Assembly: GCF_000224785.1 (NCBI RefSeq)
Contig: NZ_AGAV01000015.1
Coordinates: forward strand, 310,001-374,000
Direction: 5' to 3'
DNA length: 64,000 nt
DNA from: Lentibacillus jeotgali
Lineage (GTDB): Bacteria; Bacillota; Bacilli; Bacillales; Amphibacillaceae
Position 1 is the first letter of the stretch. Each line of letters begins with the position of its first letter. Positions 45,240-54,014 of the stretch are shown piece after piece. The notes beneath the pieces were generated by a model, which was not told the origin of the DNA, made no database searches, and was given only the letters and a program-made list of their open reading frames with translations. Both the position numbers and the translations under genes were made by a program.

Positions 45240-46634
45240 ATGGATACATTCTTTGTTTTTTTGAATGTCGCTGTGCTTGTCGCACTGGTCGGACTGTTAA
45301 TCCGCATGCAAGTGAAGCATTATTCTTTCAGTAAGCGGGTATTTACCGGACTTGGCCTTGGCATTGTACTTGGTGCAGTCCTGCAGGCAATCTACGGGAC
45401 AGGTTCAGAAGTAATGACCCAGACGACTGCATGGTATGATATTGTGGGTAGCGGCTATGTCCAATTATTGATGATGATTGTTGTACCGCTTGTGATGGTT
45501 TCCATCATTCAGTCTATTATTAATTTGGAAAAGTCATCTGATCTTGGAAAGATGTCCGGCTGGATTATCGGATTTCTTGTGTCGACCGCAATGGTAGCAG
45601 CACTTGTGGGTATTGGCACTGCAGCGGTATTTAATTTGGATGCAAGTGAAATTGAAGCGGGCCAGGCTGAACAGGAACGCGGTTCAGTAATGGAATCACA
45701 GCTTGGAGATGTAGAAGGAATGACAATACCTGAGCAGATTTTGAGCTTCATCCCGTCAAATATATTTCAGGATATGACACAGGACCGTCCGACATCGGTC
45801 ATTGCCATTGTCATCTTTTCAATGGTTGTTGGGATTGCCGTTTTAGGTCTTCGCCGGAAAAAACCGGATGAAGCAGCATTATTCACAAAAGGTGTCAATG
45901 CTATATTCGCCGTCGTGATGCGCATCGTAACATTGATTCTGCGCCTGACGCCATTCGGCATACTCGCACTGATGGCGACGACAGTAGCAACGACTGATGT
46001 AGCGGGAATTGTGGAACTTGGTAAATTTGTGATTGCATCTTATGGAGCACTGATTGCCATGTTCATTATCCATCTGCTGCTGGTTGGCGTATTTGGCCTC
46101 AATCCAATGACTTATTTGAAAAAAGTTATGCCGGTTTTAACTTTTGCGTTCACGTCACGTTCAAGCGCTGGGACGATCCCATTGAATATTCAGGCACAAC
46201 GGAATTCGCTTGGTGTTGATCAAGGTATCGCCAACATGTCAGCATCATTTGGTGCTACCATCGGACAAAATGGCTGTGCGGGCATTTATCCTGCCATGCT
46301 TGCTGTTATGATCGCACCATCCGTCGGAATAAATCCGCTCACACCGGAATTCATTATTCAGCTTGTCCTGATTATCGGTATCAGCTCGTTTGGCGTAGCA
46401 GGTGTCGGCGGCGGCGCAACGTTTGCAGCATTAATTGTGCTCTCATCAATGGGGCTTCCAGTAGCTTTGGCAGGCTTATTGATATCGATCGAAGCGTTAA
46501 TCGATATGGGCCGCACTGCATTGAACGTCAACGACGCAATGCTGACAGGCACACTGACGTCCCGCGTCATGAAAAAGCTCAATTTACAAACGTACAATGA
46601 CAAGACAGCCATTGAACAGGAAACAGCTGTTTAA
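45240..46634 (+). CDS. tcyP: L-cystine symporter TcyP
   Basis: A 464-residue member of the dicarboxylate/amino acid:cation symporter family. Eight membrane helices and two re-entrant hairpins are suggested. Key stretches are TFAFTSRSSAGTIPLN (first serine-rich hairpin), ASFGATIGQNGCAGIYPAM and GVAGVGGGATFAALIVLSSMG (second hairpin). The match to TcyP is good over the whole length. AGGAGGGGG precedes the ATG. It imports cystine as a sulfur source, in line with metY and methionine lyase in the window. Confidence 0.92.
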   Translation: MDTFFVFLNVAVLVALVGLLIRMQVKHYSFSKRVFTGLGLGIVLGAVLQAIYGTGSEVMTQTTAWYDIVGSGYVQLLMMIVVPLVMVSIIQSIINLEKSSDLGKMSGWIIGFLVSTAMVAALVGIGTAAVFNLDASEIEAGQAEQERGSVMESQLGDVEGMTIPEQILSFIPSNIFQDMTQDRPTSVIAIVIFSMVVGIAVLGLRRKKPDEAALFTKGVNAIFAVVMRIVTLILRLTPFGILALMATTVATTDVAGIVELGKFVIASYGALIAMFIIHLLLVGVFGLNPMTYLKKVMPVLTFAFTSRSSAGTIPLNIQAQRNSLGVDQGIANMSASFGATIGQNGCAGIYPAMLAVMIAPSVGINPLTPEFIIQLVLIIGISSFGVAGVGGGATFAALIVLSSMGLPVALAGLLISIEALIDMGRTALNVNDAMLTGTLTSRVMKKLNLQTYNDKTAIEQETAV

Positions 46635-46646
46635 TTGGTTAGTGAA

Positions 46647-46676
46647 AAGCCGCTCCAAGTAGAGCGGCTTTTTTGG
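46647..46676 (+). terminator. Terminator of tcyP
   Basis: AAAGCCGCTC-CAAGTA-GAGCGGCTTT is a perfect 10-bp stem followed by TTT, merging into the next inverted repeat. Confidence 0.9.
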
Positions 46677-46712
46677 TATTTTGCGCCGAGCTCCAAGGCG
46701 CAAAATACCAAA
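46672..46712. repeat. 16-bp perfect inverted repeat before array D
   Basis: TTTGGTATTTTGCGCC (46672-46687) and its exact reverse complement (46697-46712) flank a 9-nt loop. It overlaps the T tract of the tcyP terminator and touches the first unit of the 21-bp array. It could act as a second terminator for either direction. Confidence 0.85.
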
Positions 46713-46714
46713 TT

Positions 46715-46882
46715 GCGCGAGGACGCCACCAAATTGCGCGAGGACGCCACCAAATTGCGCGAGGACGCCACCAAATTGCGCGAGGACGCCACCAAATTGC
46801 GCGAGGACGCCACCAAATCGCGCGAGGAAGCCACCAAATCGCGCGAGGAAGCCACCAAATCGCGCGACAGCGCACCTTTCGC
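46715..46882. repeat. 21-bp tandem repeat array D (8 units)
   Basis: Eight units of the form GCGCGAGGACGCC-ACCAAAT[T/C]. The first four are identical, the fifth differs in its last base, the sixth and seventh read GGAAGCC, and the last is degenerate. It is the most uniform array of the window, so probably the youngest. It lies between the convergent tcyP and ligD genes. The 127-codon plus-strand frame through it (heptads KLREDAT) also crosses the tcyP terminator and is not called as a gene. Confidence 0.88.
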
Positions 46883-46908
46883 AGATTTTCGACCACTGCA
46901 GAAAATCC

Positions 46909-48705
46909 TCAGCCCCGAATCATCGCTAACACATCATCCAGCACCTGCTTTTTGCCTGTCGCAAAATAGCCTGCAAACGGGCATCCAACGGTTTGGATAC
47001 GCTCCACCACATTATTAGTCGTAAACATATCGGGGCGCAAATCATCATTAACTTCATCCCAGAATAATGGGGCGGCAACTGTCGCGTCACTCCGCTTCCT
47101 TGGGGAATATGGTGCGACAATCGTTTTACCTTCCCCGTGCTGCAAGTAGTCAATATACAGCCGGTCACCGCGTTTATTTTTAAATCGCTCTGTCGTAAAC
47201 AAATCCGGGTAGCTCTTTTCCAGTGTCCAGGAAATCGCCTGAGTAAATACCCCCGTCTCTTCATACGTCATGCTGCCCGCGGACAGAGGAATATGAATCT
47301 GCAGCCCTTTTCCGCCGGACGTTTTGACAAATGATATCAGACGGAGGTCATCCAGTATTTGCTTCAGCAGCCCCGCGGCTTTCACAGCAAGCGAAAAATG
47401 CTCCCGATCAGGTGGATCGAGGTCAAAGACAATTTCAATCGGGTGTTCATTTCCGACTGCCTGAAACGGAATGTGATATTCCATCGTTCCGTGATTGGCA
47501 AACCACATGAGTGAATCAAGGTCATTACAAACAAAATGCATGTCATGATCATCATGCCTAACACCTTTGATAAACGTCGGTGCATAATCCGGTAAATGCT
47601 TCTGGAAAAATGATTCACCTTCCACGCCATCGGGGCAGCGGATAACCGTAAGCAGATGCTGGTACAAGAAGGGGAGCATGTACGGGGCAATTTCCCGCAT
47701 ATAGACGAGCAAATCGCCTTTTGTCAATCCCGGTTCCGGCCAGAAAGTTTTATCGGTGTTTGATGCTTCAACACTCTCGGGCAGCATAGCCATATCCAGC
47801 TGCAATTGCTTCAGCGTGCAATTGGCGGCTGACTTCTCCGGGACAAGCTGCTTGAATTCAGGTTCACGCAGCTCACCCTTCAGCAAATCCAGCGTATGTA
47901 TTTCAGCACAAATGGCCGGCGGGAGGCGATAGCCTTCATCCACTTCAGTCCCCTTAGCTAAAAATAAATTTCTTAATGTCGCAAACGTCTCGTCATCAAG
48001 TCCATGCTTGCATTTACCAATTTCCATGACATCATGATTCCGGTAAACACAAGCGGTAAAATAATTATTTTTCGGATTATAAAATGTCAGAAACGCTTGT
48101 ATCGTCCGCCAGTTTTTGATTTTGAACCAGTCATGGTGTTTTTTGCCTTGCTGATACCGGCTGTTTTTGCGCTTGGCAACCATCCCTTCCGCTTTATGTG
48201 CAAACAATTCCTTCCAAAGCACGTTTGCATTTTCCGTATAGCCAACATAACGAAGGCGCTCTCCCAGCTGATTTCCATGATCAAAAATATCCGCCAGTTT
48301 CCGCTTTCGCTGGTCAAATGGATATTCAGCAAGTTCAGTACCTTTGCACATGAGCACATCAAACGCCATGAAACTGGCCGGACGAGCTGCAGCCGCCTCA
48401 TTAATGCTGTCGCTTTTTTGCAAACGCCCGCGCTTTTGAATCAGCGAAAAATTCGCCTGATACGCATTATTTATAACAACTAGTTCTCCGTCGATTTCAA
48501 GCGGCAGATAATCCCGGACCCGTGATTGCTGACTCTTGCATTCTTCAATGATTTCGGGGAAACTCGCACTCAAATCGACATCGTTACGGCTGATTAACTG
48601 GATGGCGTTTTCATGCCAGTACAGCACGCAGCGGTATCCATCATATTTCACCTCGTAAACCCAATCTGCACCTTCCGGAATGTCACTGCTTGCGATTGGT
48701 TTCAT
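46909..48705 (-). CDS. ligD: NHEJ ATP-dependent DNA ligase LigD (ligase and polymerase domains)
   Basis: A 598-residue repair enzyme that joins double-strand breaks with Ku. The N-terminal half is an ATP-dependent ligase with the adenylated lysine in VKYDGYR (Lys20) and LEIDGELVV. The C-terminal half is a primase-type polymerase with IVFDLDPP (catalytic aspartates), KTSGGKGLQIHIPL and the RGDRLYIDYLQ block. The mycobacterial-type nuclease domain is absent, as in B. subtilis. ATG at 48705 is chosen because GAGGTG lies 6 nt upstream. GTG codons further up are possible. It is divergent from ku. Confidence 0.92.
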   Translation of the reverse strand: MKPIASSDIPEGADWVYEVKYDGYRCVLYWHENAIQLISRNDVDLSASFPEIIEECKSQQSRVRDYLPLEIDGELVVINNAYQANFSLIQKRGRLQKSDSINEAAAARPASFMAFDVLMCKGTELAEYPFDQRKRKLADIFDHGNQLGERLRYVGYTENANVLWKELFAHKAEGMVAKRKNSRYQQGKKHHDWFKIKNWRTIQAFLTFYNPKNNYFTACVYRNHDVMEIGKCKHGLDDETFATLRNLFLAKGTEVDEGYRLPPAICAEIHTLDLLKGELREPEFKQLVPEKSAANCTLKQLQLDMAMLPESVEASNTDKTFWPEPGLTKGDLLVYMREIAPYMLPFLYQHLLTVIRCPDGVEGESFFQKHLPDYAPTFIKGVRHDDHDMHFVCNDLDSLMWFANHGTMEYHIPFQAVGNEHPIEIVFDLDPPDREHFSLAVKAAGLLKQILDDLRLISFVKTSGGKGLQIHIPLSAGSMTYEETGVFTQAISWTLEKSYPDLFTTERFKNKRGDRLYIDYLQHGEGKTIVAPYSPRKRSDATVAAPLFWDEVNDDLRPDMFTTNNVVERIQTVGCPFAGYFATGKKQVLDDVLAMIRG

Positions 48706-48732
48706 TAATGTCACCTCAACCACCTCTCTCTA

Positions 48733-48762
48733 TAAAATGCCTCACATGAAAGGATAAATTCA
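48733..48762 (-). promoter_or_regulatory. Sigma-G-like promoter of ligD
   Basis: On the minus strand TGAATT and CATTTTA are 17 bp apart, close to the forespore sigma-G pattern (TGNATR and CATNNTA). The homologous gene in B. subtilis is forespore-expressed, which supports the call. Confidence 0.45.
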
Positions 48763-48781
48763 CGCATCAATTGCCAAACTA
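48752..48781 (+). promoter_or_regulatory. Sigma-G-like promoter of ku
   Basis: GGATA (fits GNATR) and CAAACTA (one mismatch to CATNNTA) are 18 bp apart, giving a start just before the ku ribosome binding site AAAGGAGG. It overlaps the divergent ligD promoter. Matches to these short patterns can occur by chance. Confidence 0.35.
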
Positions 48782-48803
48782 TACGTAAAAAGGAGGCTTT
48801 TTC

Positions 48804-49646
48804 ATGCACACGATGTGGAAAGGAACCATCAGTTTCGGGCTCGTTAACATCCCGGTGAAAATGCACGCCGCAACTGAAAACAAAGATATAAAACTGCGGA
48901 ATCTGCATAAGGAATGCGAGACACCGGTCAAATATCAAAAAGTGTGCCCGAACTGTGACCGTGAAGTTGAAAATGATGAGATTGTTAAAGCGTATGAATA
49001 TGCCAAAAATAAATTTGTCGTGCTTGATGATGAGGAATTGAAGAATTTAAAGAAAGAACAGGCGGATAAAGCTGTTGAAATAATGGATTTTGTCAGCTTG
49101 GACGAAATTGATCCAATTTATTTTGAGAAAAGCTATTACCTCTCACCGAATGAAGGCGGAGCAAAATCTTACGGCCTTCTCCGTTCAGCACTTGAAGATA
49201 CCGGTAAAATTGGAATTGCCAAAATGATGATCCGCTCAAAGGAGCAGCTTGCCGTCATCAGGATTTATCAGAATACGCTCGTTGTCGAAACGATTCACTA
49301 TCCGGATGAGGTGCGTGATGTCAAAGATGTTCCGAATGTTCCGGCAGAAACCGACAATGCAGAAAAAGAGCTCGATACGGCGAAAATGCTTATCGATCAG
49401 ATGACAGCTGAATTCGATCCGGATAAATACCACGACGAATACCGCACGGCCTTAATGGAACTGATTGAGGCGAAGAAAGAAGGGGATGAAGTGACCACAA
49501 CGACCGAGAAACCGCAGCCGGACAATGTCACGAATCTTATGGACGCCCTTCAGGAATCGCTTAACCGTGCCCAGAAAGACAAGAAGCCAAAGACAAAACA
49601 AAAATCAGCTACCTCACCAAAAGAGAAGAAGAAAGTGGCAAAATAA
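48804..49646 (+). CDS. ku: Ku DNA end-binding protein
   Basis: A 280-residue bacterial Ku homodimer subunit that encircles broken DNA ends and recruits LigD. The start MHTMWKGTISFGLVNIPVKM is the family signature. CPNCDREVENDEIVKAYEY and the beta-barrel core follow, and the C-terminal 40 residues are a Lys-rich tail that usually contacts DNA. The gene is divergent from ligD over a short gap, making a complete two-component NHEJ module. Confidence 0.94.
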   Translation: MHTMWKGTISFGLVNIPVKMHAATENKDIKLRNLHKECETPVKYQKVCPNCDREVENDEIVKAYEYAKNKFVVLDDEELKNLKKEQADKAVEIMDFVSLDEIDPIYFEKSYYLSPNEGGAKSYGLLRSALEDTGKIGIAKMMIRSKEQLAVIRIYQNTLVVETIHYPDEVRDVKDVPNVPAETDNAEKELDTAKMLIDQMTAEFDPDKYHDEYRTALMELIEAKKEGDEVTTTTEKPQPDNVTNLMDALQESLNRAQKDKKPKTKQKSATSPKEKKKVAK

Positions 49647-49707
49647 TGACATTCTTTTCATTCCATTTACGATTTACTAACAAATGACGTTTACCTGGCG
49701 TAACTCG

Positions 49708-49732
49708 GTTTTACATGGGGTATAGTGGGTAT
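49708..49732 (+). promoter_or_regulatory. Candidate sigma-B promoter
   Basis: GTTTTA (fits GTTTWW) and GGGTAT (fits GGGWAW) are 13 bp apart, the sigma-B general stress pattern. It lies about 80 bp upstream of the acyltransferase/epimerase pair. Confidence 0.4.
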
Positions 49733-49760
49733 AGAAAAGTCAAAGAAATTTAAAGAGGTT

Positions 49761-49789
49761 GTTCAAAAAATCTATCCTCTTTTTTGAAC
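49761..49789. repeat. Short hairpin related to the MITE-like termini
   Basis: GTTCAAAAAA and TTTTTTGAAC are perfect 10-bp arms around a 9-nt loop. They equal the terminal repeats of the elements at 31.6 and 53.3 kb with no interior, like a collapsed copy. It sits 25 bp before the acyltransferase start. Confidence 0.5.
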
Positions 49790-49813
49790 ACACAAGTAAA
49801 GGGATGAAAGAAC

Positions 49814-50842
49814 GTGGAGAGAAATGCTTACTTTGACAATGCAAAATTGATCCTGATATTTCTGGTCGTGTTTGGTCACGTTATTCAGCCTTTTGTGGAT
49901 GGATCTCAGGGTTTGAACACATTATACCTCTGGATTTATACATTCCATATGCCTGCTTTCATTTTACTGGCAGGTTTTTTCGCAAAAGGTGCCGGGAATA
50001 TCAGTTATATCACGAAATTAGCTAAAAAATTATTGATACCCTATCTGATTTTCCAGGTTATCTATACAGGTTATTATTTTCTGATCGACAAAGACGGCTG
50101 GCAGCTGGAGGTGTTCTATCCCCACTGGGCTTTATGGTTTTTATTCAGCTTATTCAGCTGGCATATGCTACTGATCCTGTTCAAAAAAATGCCGGCTGTA
50201 ATGGGATTGTCTATCTCGATTGGCATCGGGCTGATTGTCGGCTACTTTGGCGATGTCGGTCATATGTTCAGCTTGTCGCGTACCTTTGTATTTTTCCCGT
50301 TTTTCCTTATGGGTTACTGGGTGACGCAAACACAGATCAAGTGGCTGAAACAGATTCAGCTGCGGACAGCCGCTTTAATTGTGATGGCTGTTGTGGCGGC
50401 AGCGATTTTCGTTGCCCCGGATTTCAATACAGGCTGGCTGCTGGCTTCTAAATCATACAGTACTTTAGGGCTGCCTGAGTATGGTATTATAGCAAGACTG
50501 CTTGTTTATATAACATCTGCGCTCATGACAGCCAGTGTGTTGGCCTGGATGCCTGAAAAACGCAATAAATTAACCGATTTGGGAACGCGAACACTTTATG
50601 TTTATTTATTGCATGGGTTCTTTGTCCAGTTTTTCCGGGCAGCTGATTGGTTTGCCGTCAATCATGTTATCGATTTAATTGGTCTTGCTGTCATGTCGGC
50701 ACTGATCGTGCTTGTCTTATCCAGCAGACCGGTACAGAGCATCTGGCAGCCGGCTATAGAAGGTAGACTGTCCATCTTGAAAAACAAATACAAACAACGA
50801 TTCGGTACGAGAAGGCAATATGGTGAAGACGCAAGTGCATAA
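49814..50842 (+). CDS. Acyltransferase 3 family membrane protein
   Basis: A 342-residue protein with about ten membrane helices and the acyltransferase-3 features RNAYFDNAKLILIFLVVFGHVIQP (catalytic-type histidine in the first helix) and FHMPAFILLAGFFAKG. Such enzymes O-acetylate surface sugars or wall polymers. The start is GTG with GGGATGAAAG upstream. The next gene, a sugar-nucleotide-type reductase, begins 33 nt later, so both may act on surface glycans. Confidence 0.8.
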   Translation: MERNAYFDNAKLILIFLVVFGHVIQPFVDGSQGLNTLYLWIYTFHMPAFILLAGFFAKGAGNISYITKLAKKLLIPYLIFQVIYTGYYFLIDKDGWQLEVFYPHWALWFLFSLFSWHMLLILFKKMPAVMGLSISIGIGLIVGYFGDVGHMFSLSRTFVFFPFFLMGYWVTQTQIKWLKQIQLRTAALIVMAVVAAAIFVAPDFNTGWLLASKSYSTLGLPEYGIIARLLVYITSALMTASVLAWMPEKRNKLTDLGTRTLYVYLLHGFFVQFFRAADWFAVNHVIDLIGLAVMSALIVLVLSSRPVQSIWQPAIEGRLSILKNKYKQRFGTRRQYGEDASA

Positions 50843-50875
50843 ACAGGTAACTTCTTAAAAGGGAAGGTGAAACCA

Positions 50876-51703
50876 ATGAATGTATGCGTGTTTGGAGCAA
50901 GCGGTTATTTAGGTGCGTCAGTTTATCAGCTATTAAAAGAGATACCGGGGACAGATGTTGCAGGGACGTATTTGGAAGATCCGGCCGTGTTCGATGATCT
51001 GTATAAGTTGGATGTTAACCAGCCTGAGTCCTTTTCGGAATACTTTAAGCAAACTCAGCCGGATGTTATTGTTTGGTCTGTTATGAGCGGCCCGAATGAG
51101 GATGAGCTGATTCAGGAAGGTCTCCGGCATCTGATCACCCATATCACACCTGATACAAAATTAGTTTATGTTTCATCGGATTTTGTTTTTGCGGATGGCT
51201 ATGGGCCGTACTCTGAAGGTGATTCGACGTCAAAATTGCCCGCGGAACACGTGCTGAGCACCTATGCAAATGCTAAAGTTAAAGCTGAAAACTTTATTAC
51301 CCAGGATTTAAGCAATTACGTTATTTTACGCGCCGGTCCGATATATGGGGAAAATAAAATCGGTAAACTCGATGAACGAACCGATCAATTAATTTATCAG
51401 CTACGATTGGGCAACAGGATAGCGTTTCGTGATGATCTGATCCGGACATTTGTTCATGTCGGGGATCTTGCCGGGGTCATAACGGAGTTTATCCAAAATG
51501 ATCAGACAGGAATCTATCATGCCGGTCCGGATAAAAGTTACAGTTTCTATGAATTCATGCAACAAATGGCCGAAAAGCGCGGCTTTAATCGGGAGCTTGT
51601 GGAAAAAGCTCCTGAAGACGAAGAGGTTGATAAGGAAGTTCCTAAAAATACCGTGTTAAACACTGAAAAAATTACCCAAGCGGTGAAACAAACATTTCGT
51701 TAA
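50876..51703 (+). CDS. NAD(P)-dependent sugar epimerase/reductase (RmlD-like)
   Basis: A 275-residue extended SDR. The Rossmann motif GASGYLG is at residues 7-13. The substrate-binding part reads SSDFVFADGYGPYSEGDSTSK, like RmlD (dTDP-4-dehydrorhamnose reductase). The usual YxxxK site is replaced by a YANAKVKAE stretch, still Tyr-x-x-x-Lys. ATG at 50876 follows GGGAAGGTG. The true sugar is not identifiable. Pairing with the acyltransferase suggests envelope polysaccharide work. Confidence 0.72.
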   Translation: MNVCVFGASGYLGASVYQLLKEIPGTDVAGTYLEDPAVFDDLYKLDVNQPESFSEYFKQTQPDVIVWSVMSGPNEDELIQEGLRHLITHITPDTKLVYVSSDFVFADGYGPYSEGDSTSKLPAEHVLSTYANAKVKAENFITQDLSNYVILRAGPIYGENKIGKLDERTDQLIYQLRLGNRIAFRDDLIRTFVHVGDLAGVITEFIQNDQTGIYHAGPDKSYSFYEFMQQMAEKRGFNRELVEKAPEDEEVDKEVPKNTVLNTEKITQAVKQTFR

Positions 51704-51734
51704 ACGCGTATAATAGAATACCCCCTTATAGTAG

Positions 51735-51776
51735 AAAGACGCCCCGTCCATCAATGAGATGACGGGGCGTCTTACT
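51735..51776. terminator. Strong bidirectional terminator
   Basis: AAGACGCCCCGTC and GACGGGGCGTCTT form a perfect 13-bp stem around a loop of about 12 nt between two convergent genes. T tracts are short on both sides. Confidence 0.8.
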
Positions 51777-51827
51777 GACAAAGGTACATATGGCATTTGT
51801 GGGGAATATCAAGGTTCTGTCAATAAG

Positions 51828-53177
51828 TTAAAATATCATATGCGCAAAAAGCGTAATGATCGGCAACGTTATAATTGTCCGCAGCAAAAAGATAACAAAT
51901 AGATCTATTAACGAAACCGGTACTTTGGAGCCAAGCAAAAGTCCACCGACCTCTGACATGTAAATCAGCTGGGTGACGGATAATGCTGCAATAATGAACC
52001 GGGTGATTTCCGCTTCAATCGATGCCCCGATCACCGCCGGCAGGAACATATCAGCAAATCCGATTAATATAGTCTCGGACGCTGCCTCTGCATACGGCAC
52101 CTGCATCAATTCAAGGAGCGGGATAAACGGCATTCCGAGCCAGCTGAAGACAGGTGTGAATTCAGCAATAATCAGTGCAATTAGACCAAATGCCATGACA
52201 ATTGGTGCAACACCCATCCACATATCAAGAATGTTTTGGCTGCCTTCTTTAAAAAACTTATAGACACTTGTTTCTTTTCCCGCTCGGTCCAGCGCTTTTT
52301 TGTAACCGAATGTGAAAACGTTGTAACCTTCAGGGATTTCTTCGTCAACACCGCCCGCCGAATCGCTAACGTACGTATCCGCCTTTCGTGATAATGGCGG
52401 AATCCGCGGCATTATCAGTGCTGCGATTAATCCCGCGAAGATAACTGTCAGGTAAAAAGGAACAAACATATGCCCAAGTCCGACTTCACTGATAATGACA
52501 AGGGTGAACGTAATTGAAACCACAGAGAATGTTGTCCCAATAACCGCAGCTTCACGTTTGGTGTAGTAGCCTTCCTCATACTGTTTACTGGTCAGCAGCA
52601 CCCCGATCGTCCCATCACCGATCCATGAGGCAAGTGAGTCGATCGACGACCGTCCTGGAAGTTTAAATAATGGGCGCATGATTTTGGTCATCAGTGTGCC
52701 GAACAATTCGAGCAGCCCATAATTCATCAATAATGGCAAAAACAATCCGGCAAATAAAAAGACAGCAAACAAAACATGCAATAAATCGCCCAATAAAAGC
52801 TGACCTGTATTCGCCCCATGCACAGCCTCAGGACCAAGCCGGAAGAATACCATAACAGCAAAGATCGCCGCTGCCACACGTGTTATCGTCCAAAATGTGC
52901 TTTTGTAAAACAGCTCATGAAAAAAAGGTGTTCCGGAAAATGCATCAGGCCCCTTTATTTTGGCGATGACCGTCAATAGTGCCGTCAGAACAATGATAAT
53001 CGTCATAATAGCAGAAAGATGCCCCGAAAGCGCGGTCTGAACCCAGCCGGCTAAAACAGCAATCGGAATGGTCATGCCATCGCCGGAGCTGACCGGCGTC
53101 ATGAACAGGAAGATCCCCAAAAGGGACGGGATAATGAACCTTAGATGGTCACTTGTGTTATACGGGTTATGGTTCAT
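51828..53177 (-). CDS. YjiH family membrane protein (nucleoside-recognition/Gate domains)
   Basis: A 449-residue polytopic protein with about ten helices and two Gate (nucleoside recognition) regions, for example SSIDSLASWIGDGTIGVLLTSKQYEEGYYTKREAAVI. This matches the YjiH family of unknown function, which is related to spore maturation proteins SpmA/SpmB. ATG at 53177 is used, with GAGAGGGGG just before it. An ATG eleven codons upstream is less likely. Confidence 0.8.
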   Translation of the reverse strand: MNHNPYNTSDHLRFIIPSLLGIFLFMTPVSSGDGMTIPIAVLAGWVQTALSGHLSAIMTIIIVLTALLTVIAKIKGPDAFSGTPFFHELFYKSTFWTITRVAAAIFAVMVFFRLGPEAVHGANTGQLLLGDLLHVLFAVFLFAGLFLPLLMNYGLLELFGTLMTKIMRPLFKLPGRSSIDSLASWIGDGTIGVLLTSKQYEEGYYTKREAAVIGTTFSVVSITFTLVIISEVGLGHMFVPFYLTVIFAGLIAALIMPRIPPLSRKADTYVSDSAGGVDEEIPEGYNVFTFGYKKALDRAGKETSVYKFFKEGSQNILDMWMGVAPIVMAFGLIALIIAEFTPVFSWLGMPFIPLLELMQVPYAEAASETILIGFADMFLPAVIGASIEAEITRFIIAALSVTQLIYMSEVGGLLLGSKVPVSLIDLFVIFLLRTIITLPIITLFAHMIF

Positions 53178-53271
53178 GATTTTCCCCCTCTCAAACCTCT
53201 TTTTCTTCATTATATCGGAAGTGATGGCGACTGACTACATGAAATTGGAATTGTATTATTTTTAATTAGTA

Positions 53272-53347
53272 GTGCGTGTTCAAAAGAGAGGATAACAAGC
53301 CAACGTCGAAATTCGATGTGTCATAGTTACCGGACTTTTTGAACACC
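53272..53347. mobile_element. MITE-like element, short copy
   Basis: The termini GTGCGTGTTCAAAAG and CTTTTTGAACA match those of the long copy at 31.6 kb. The interior shares about 40 bp beginning CAAGCCAACG and ending TACCGGAC with only a few differences, but lacks about 140 bp of the long copy. No gene is visible in the rest of the gap up to 53586. Confidence 0.6.
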
Positions 53348-53586
53348 CTTTAGTATTCATATTTGAATCAGCAGTTGAATATATTTAACAGAGCATGTCC
53401 GATTGCAGGACAAAAGGATTCGTTTAACTCAACAGAGAGAAGGGAAATGTAAAAATGAATATCAGCGGTTTGCAAAACTCAAACCGTATATGGGATCATT
53501 AAAATAAAGCTTGCGTTTGCGTGTGTTTTTGGTTATGTTGATTAAAACGTCAGTGATATCAAATAAAAAGAAAAGGAGTGCTGACC

Positions 53587-53901
53587 ATGAGTGATTTTCT
53601 GAAAAAAGGCTTTCTCCTGGGTCTTGGTGCAGCCGTTACCGGAAAAGAAAAATTGGATAAACGATTGAATGAAATGGTTGAAAAAAACGAACTAACACAG
53701 GAGCAGGCAAGGACGGTCATGCGTAATTTTATGGATAAAGGCGAAATGAAAACAGATGAGTGGAATACCAAACAATATGAACAAACGCAGAAAATGGCCA
53801 AAGATCTCGGCATTGCAACGAAAGAAGATATAAATGAACTGCGTGCTCGGATTTCTGACTTGGAAAGCCAGTTGGAGGAGCAAAAGCAGCCGGAACAGTA
53901 A
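53587..53901 (+). CDS. Phasin-like coiled-coil protein
   Basis: A 104-residue protein with an amphipathic start (MSDFLKKGFLLGLGAAVTGKEKLDKRL) and two long charged helices that end in a coiled coil (ELRARISDLESQLEEQ). This is the layout of small proteins labelled polyhydroxyalkanoate synthesis regulator phasin. No PHA genes are nearby. ATG at 53587 has AAGGAG about 10 nt upstream. The function remains uncertain. Confidence 0.65.
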   Translation: MSDFLKKGFLLGLGAAVTGKEKLDKRLNEMVEKNELTQEQARTVMRNFMDKGEMKTDEWNTKQYEQTQKMAKDLGIATKEDINELRARISDLESQLEEQKQPEQ

Positions 53902-54014
53902 ATTGTTGAAGTTTGTCGGTTATCTGTATATTTTGTAAATTTTAACTTTTAGTATTGATTCCCTGGCGGATTAGCAGTACAATAAGGTTAACATAAAAGC
54001 AGTGTACGCTATTC

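Noticed and set aside
46635-47018. 127-codon frame with KLREDAT heptads through array D, and similar repeat frames on the other strand
   Set aside because: It begins at a non-ATG codon just after the tcyP stop, crosses the terminator hairpin and runs antisense into ligD. All frames stay open because the repeat period is divisible by three.
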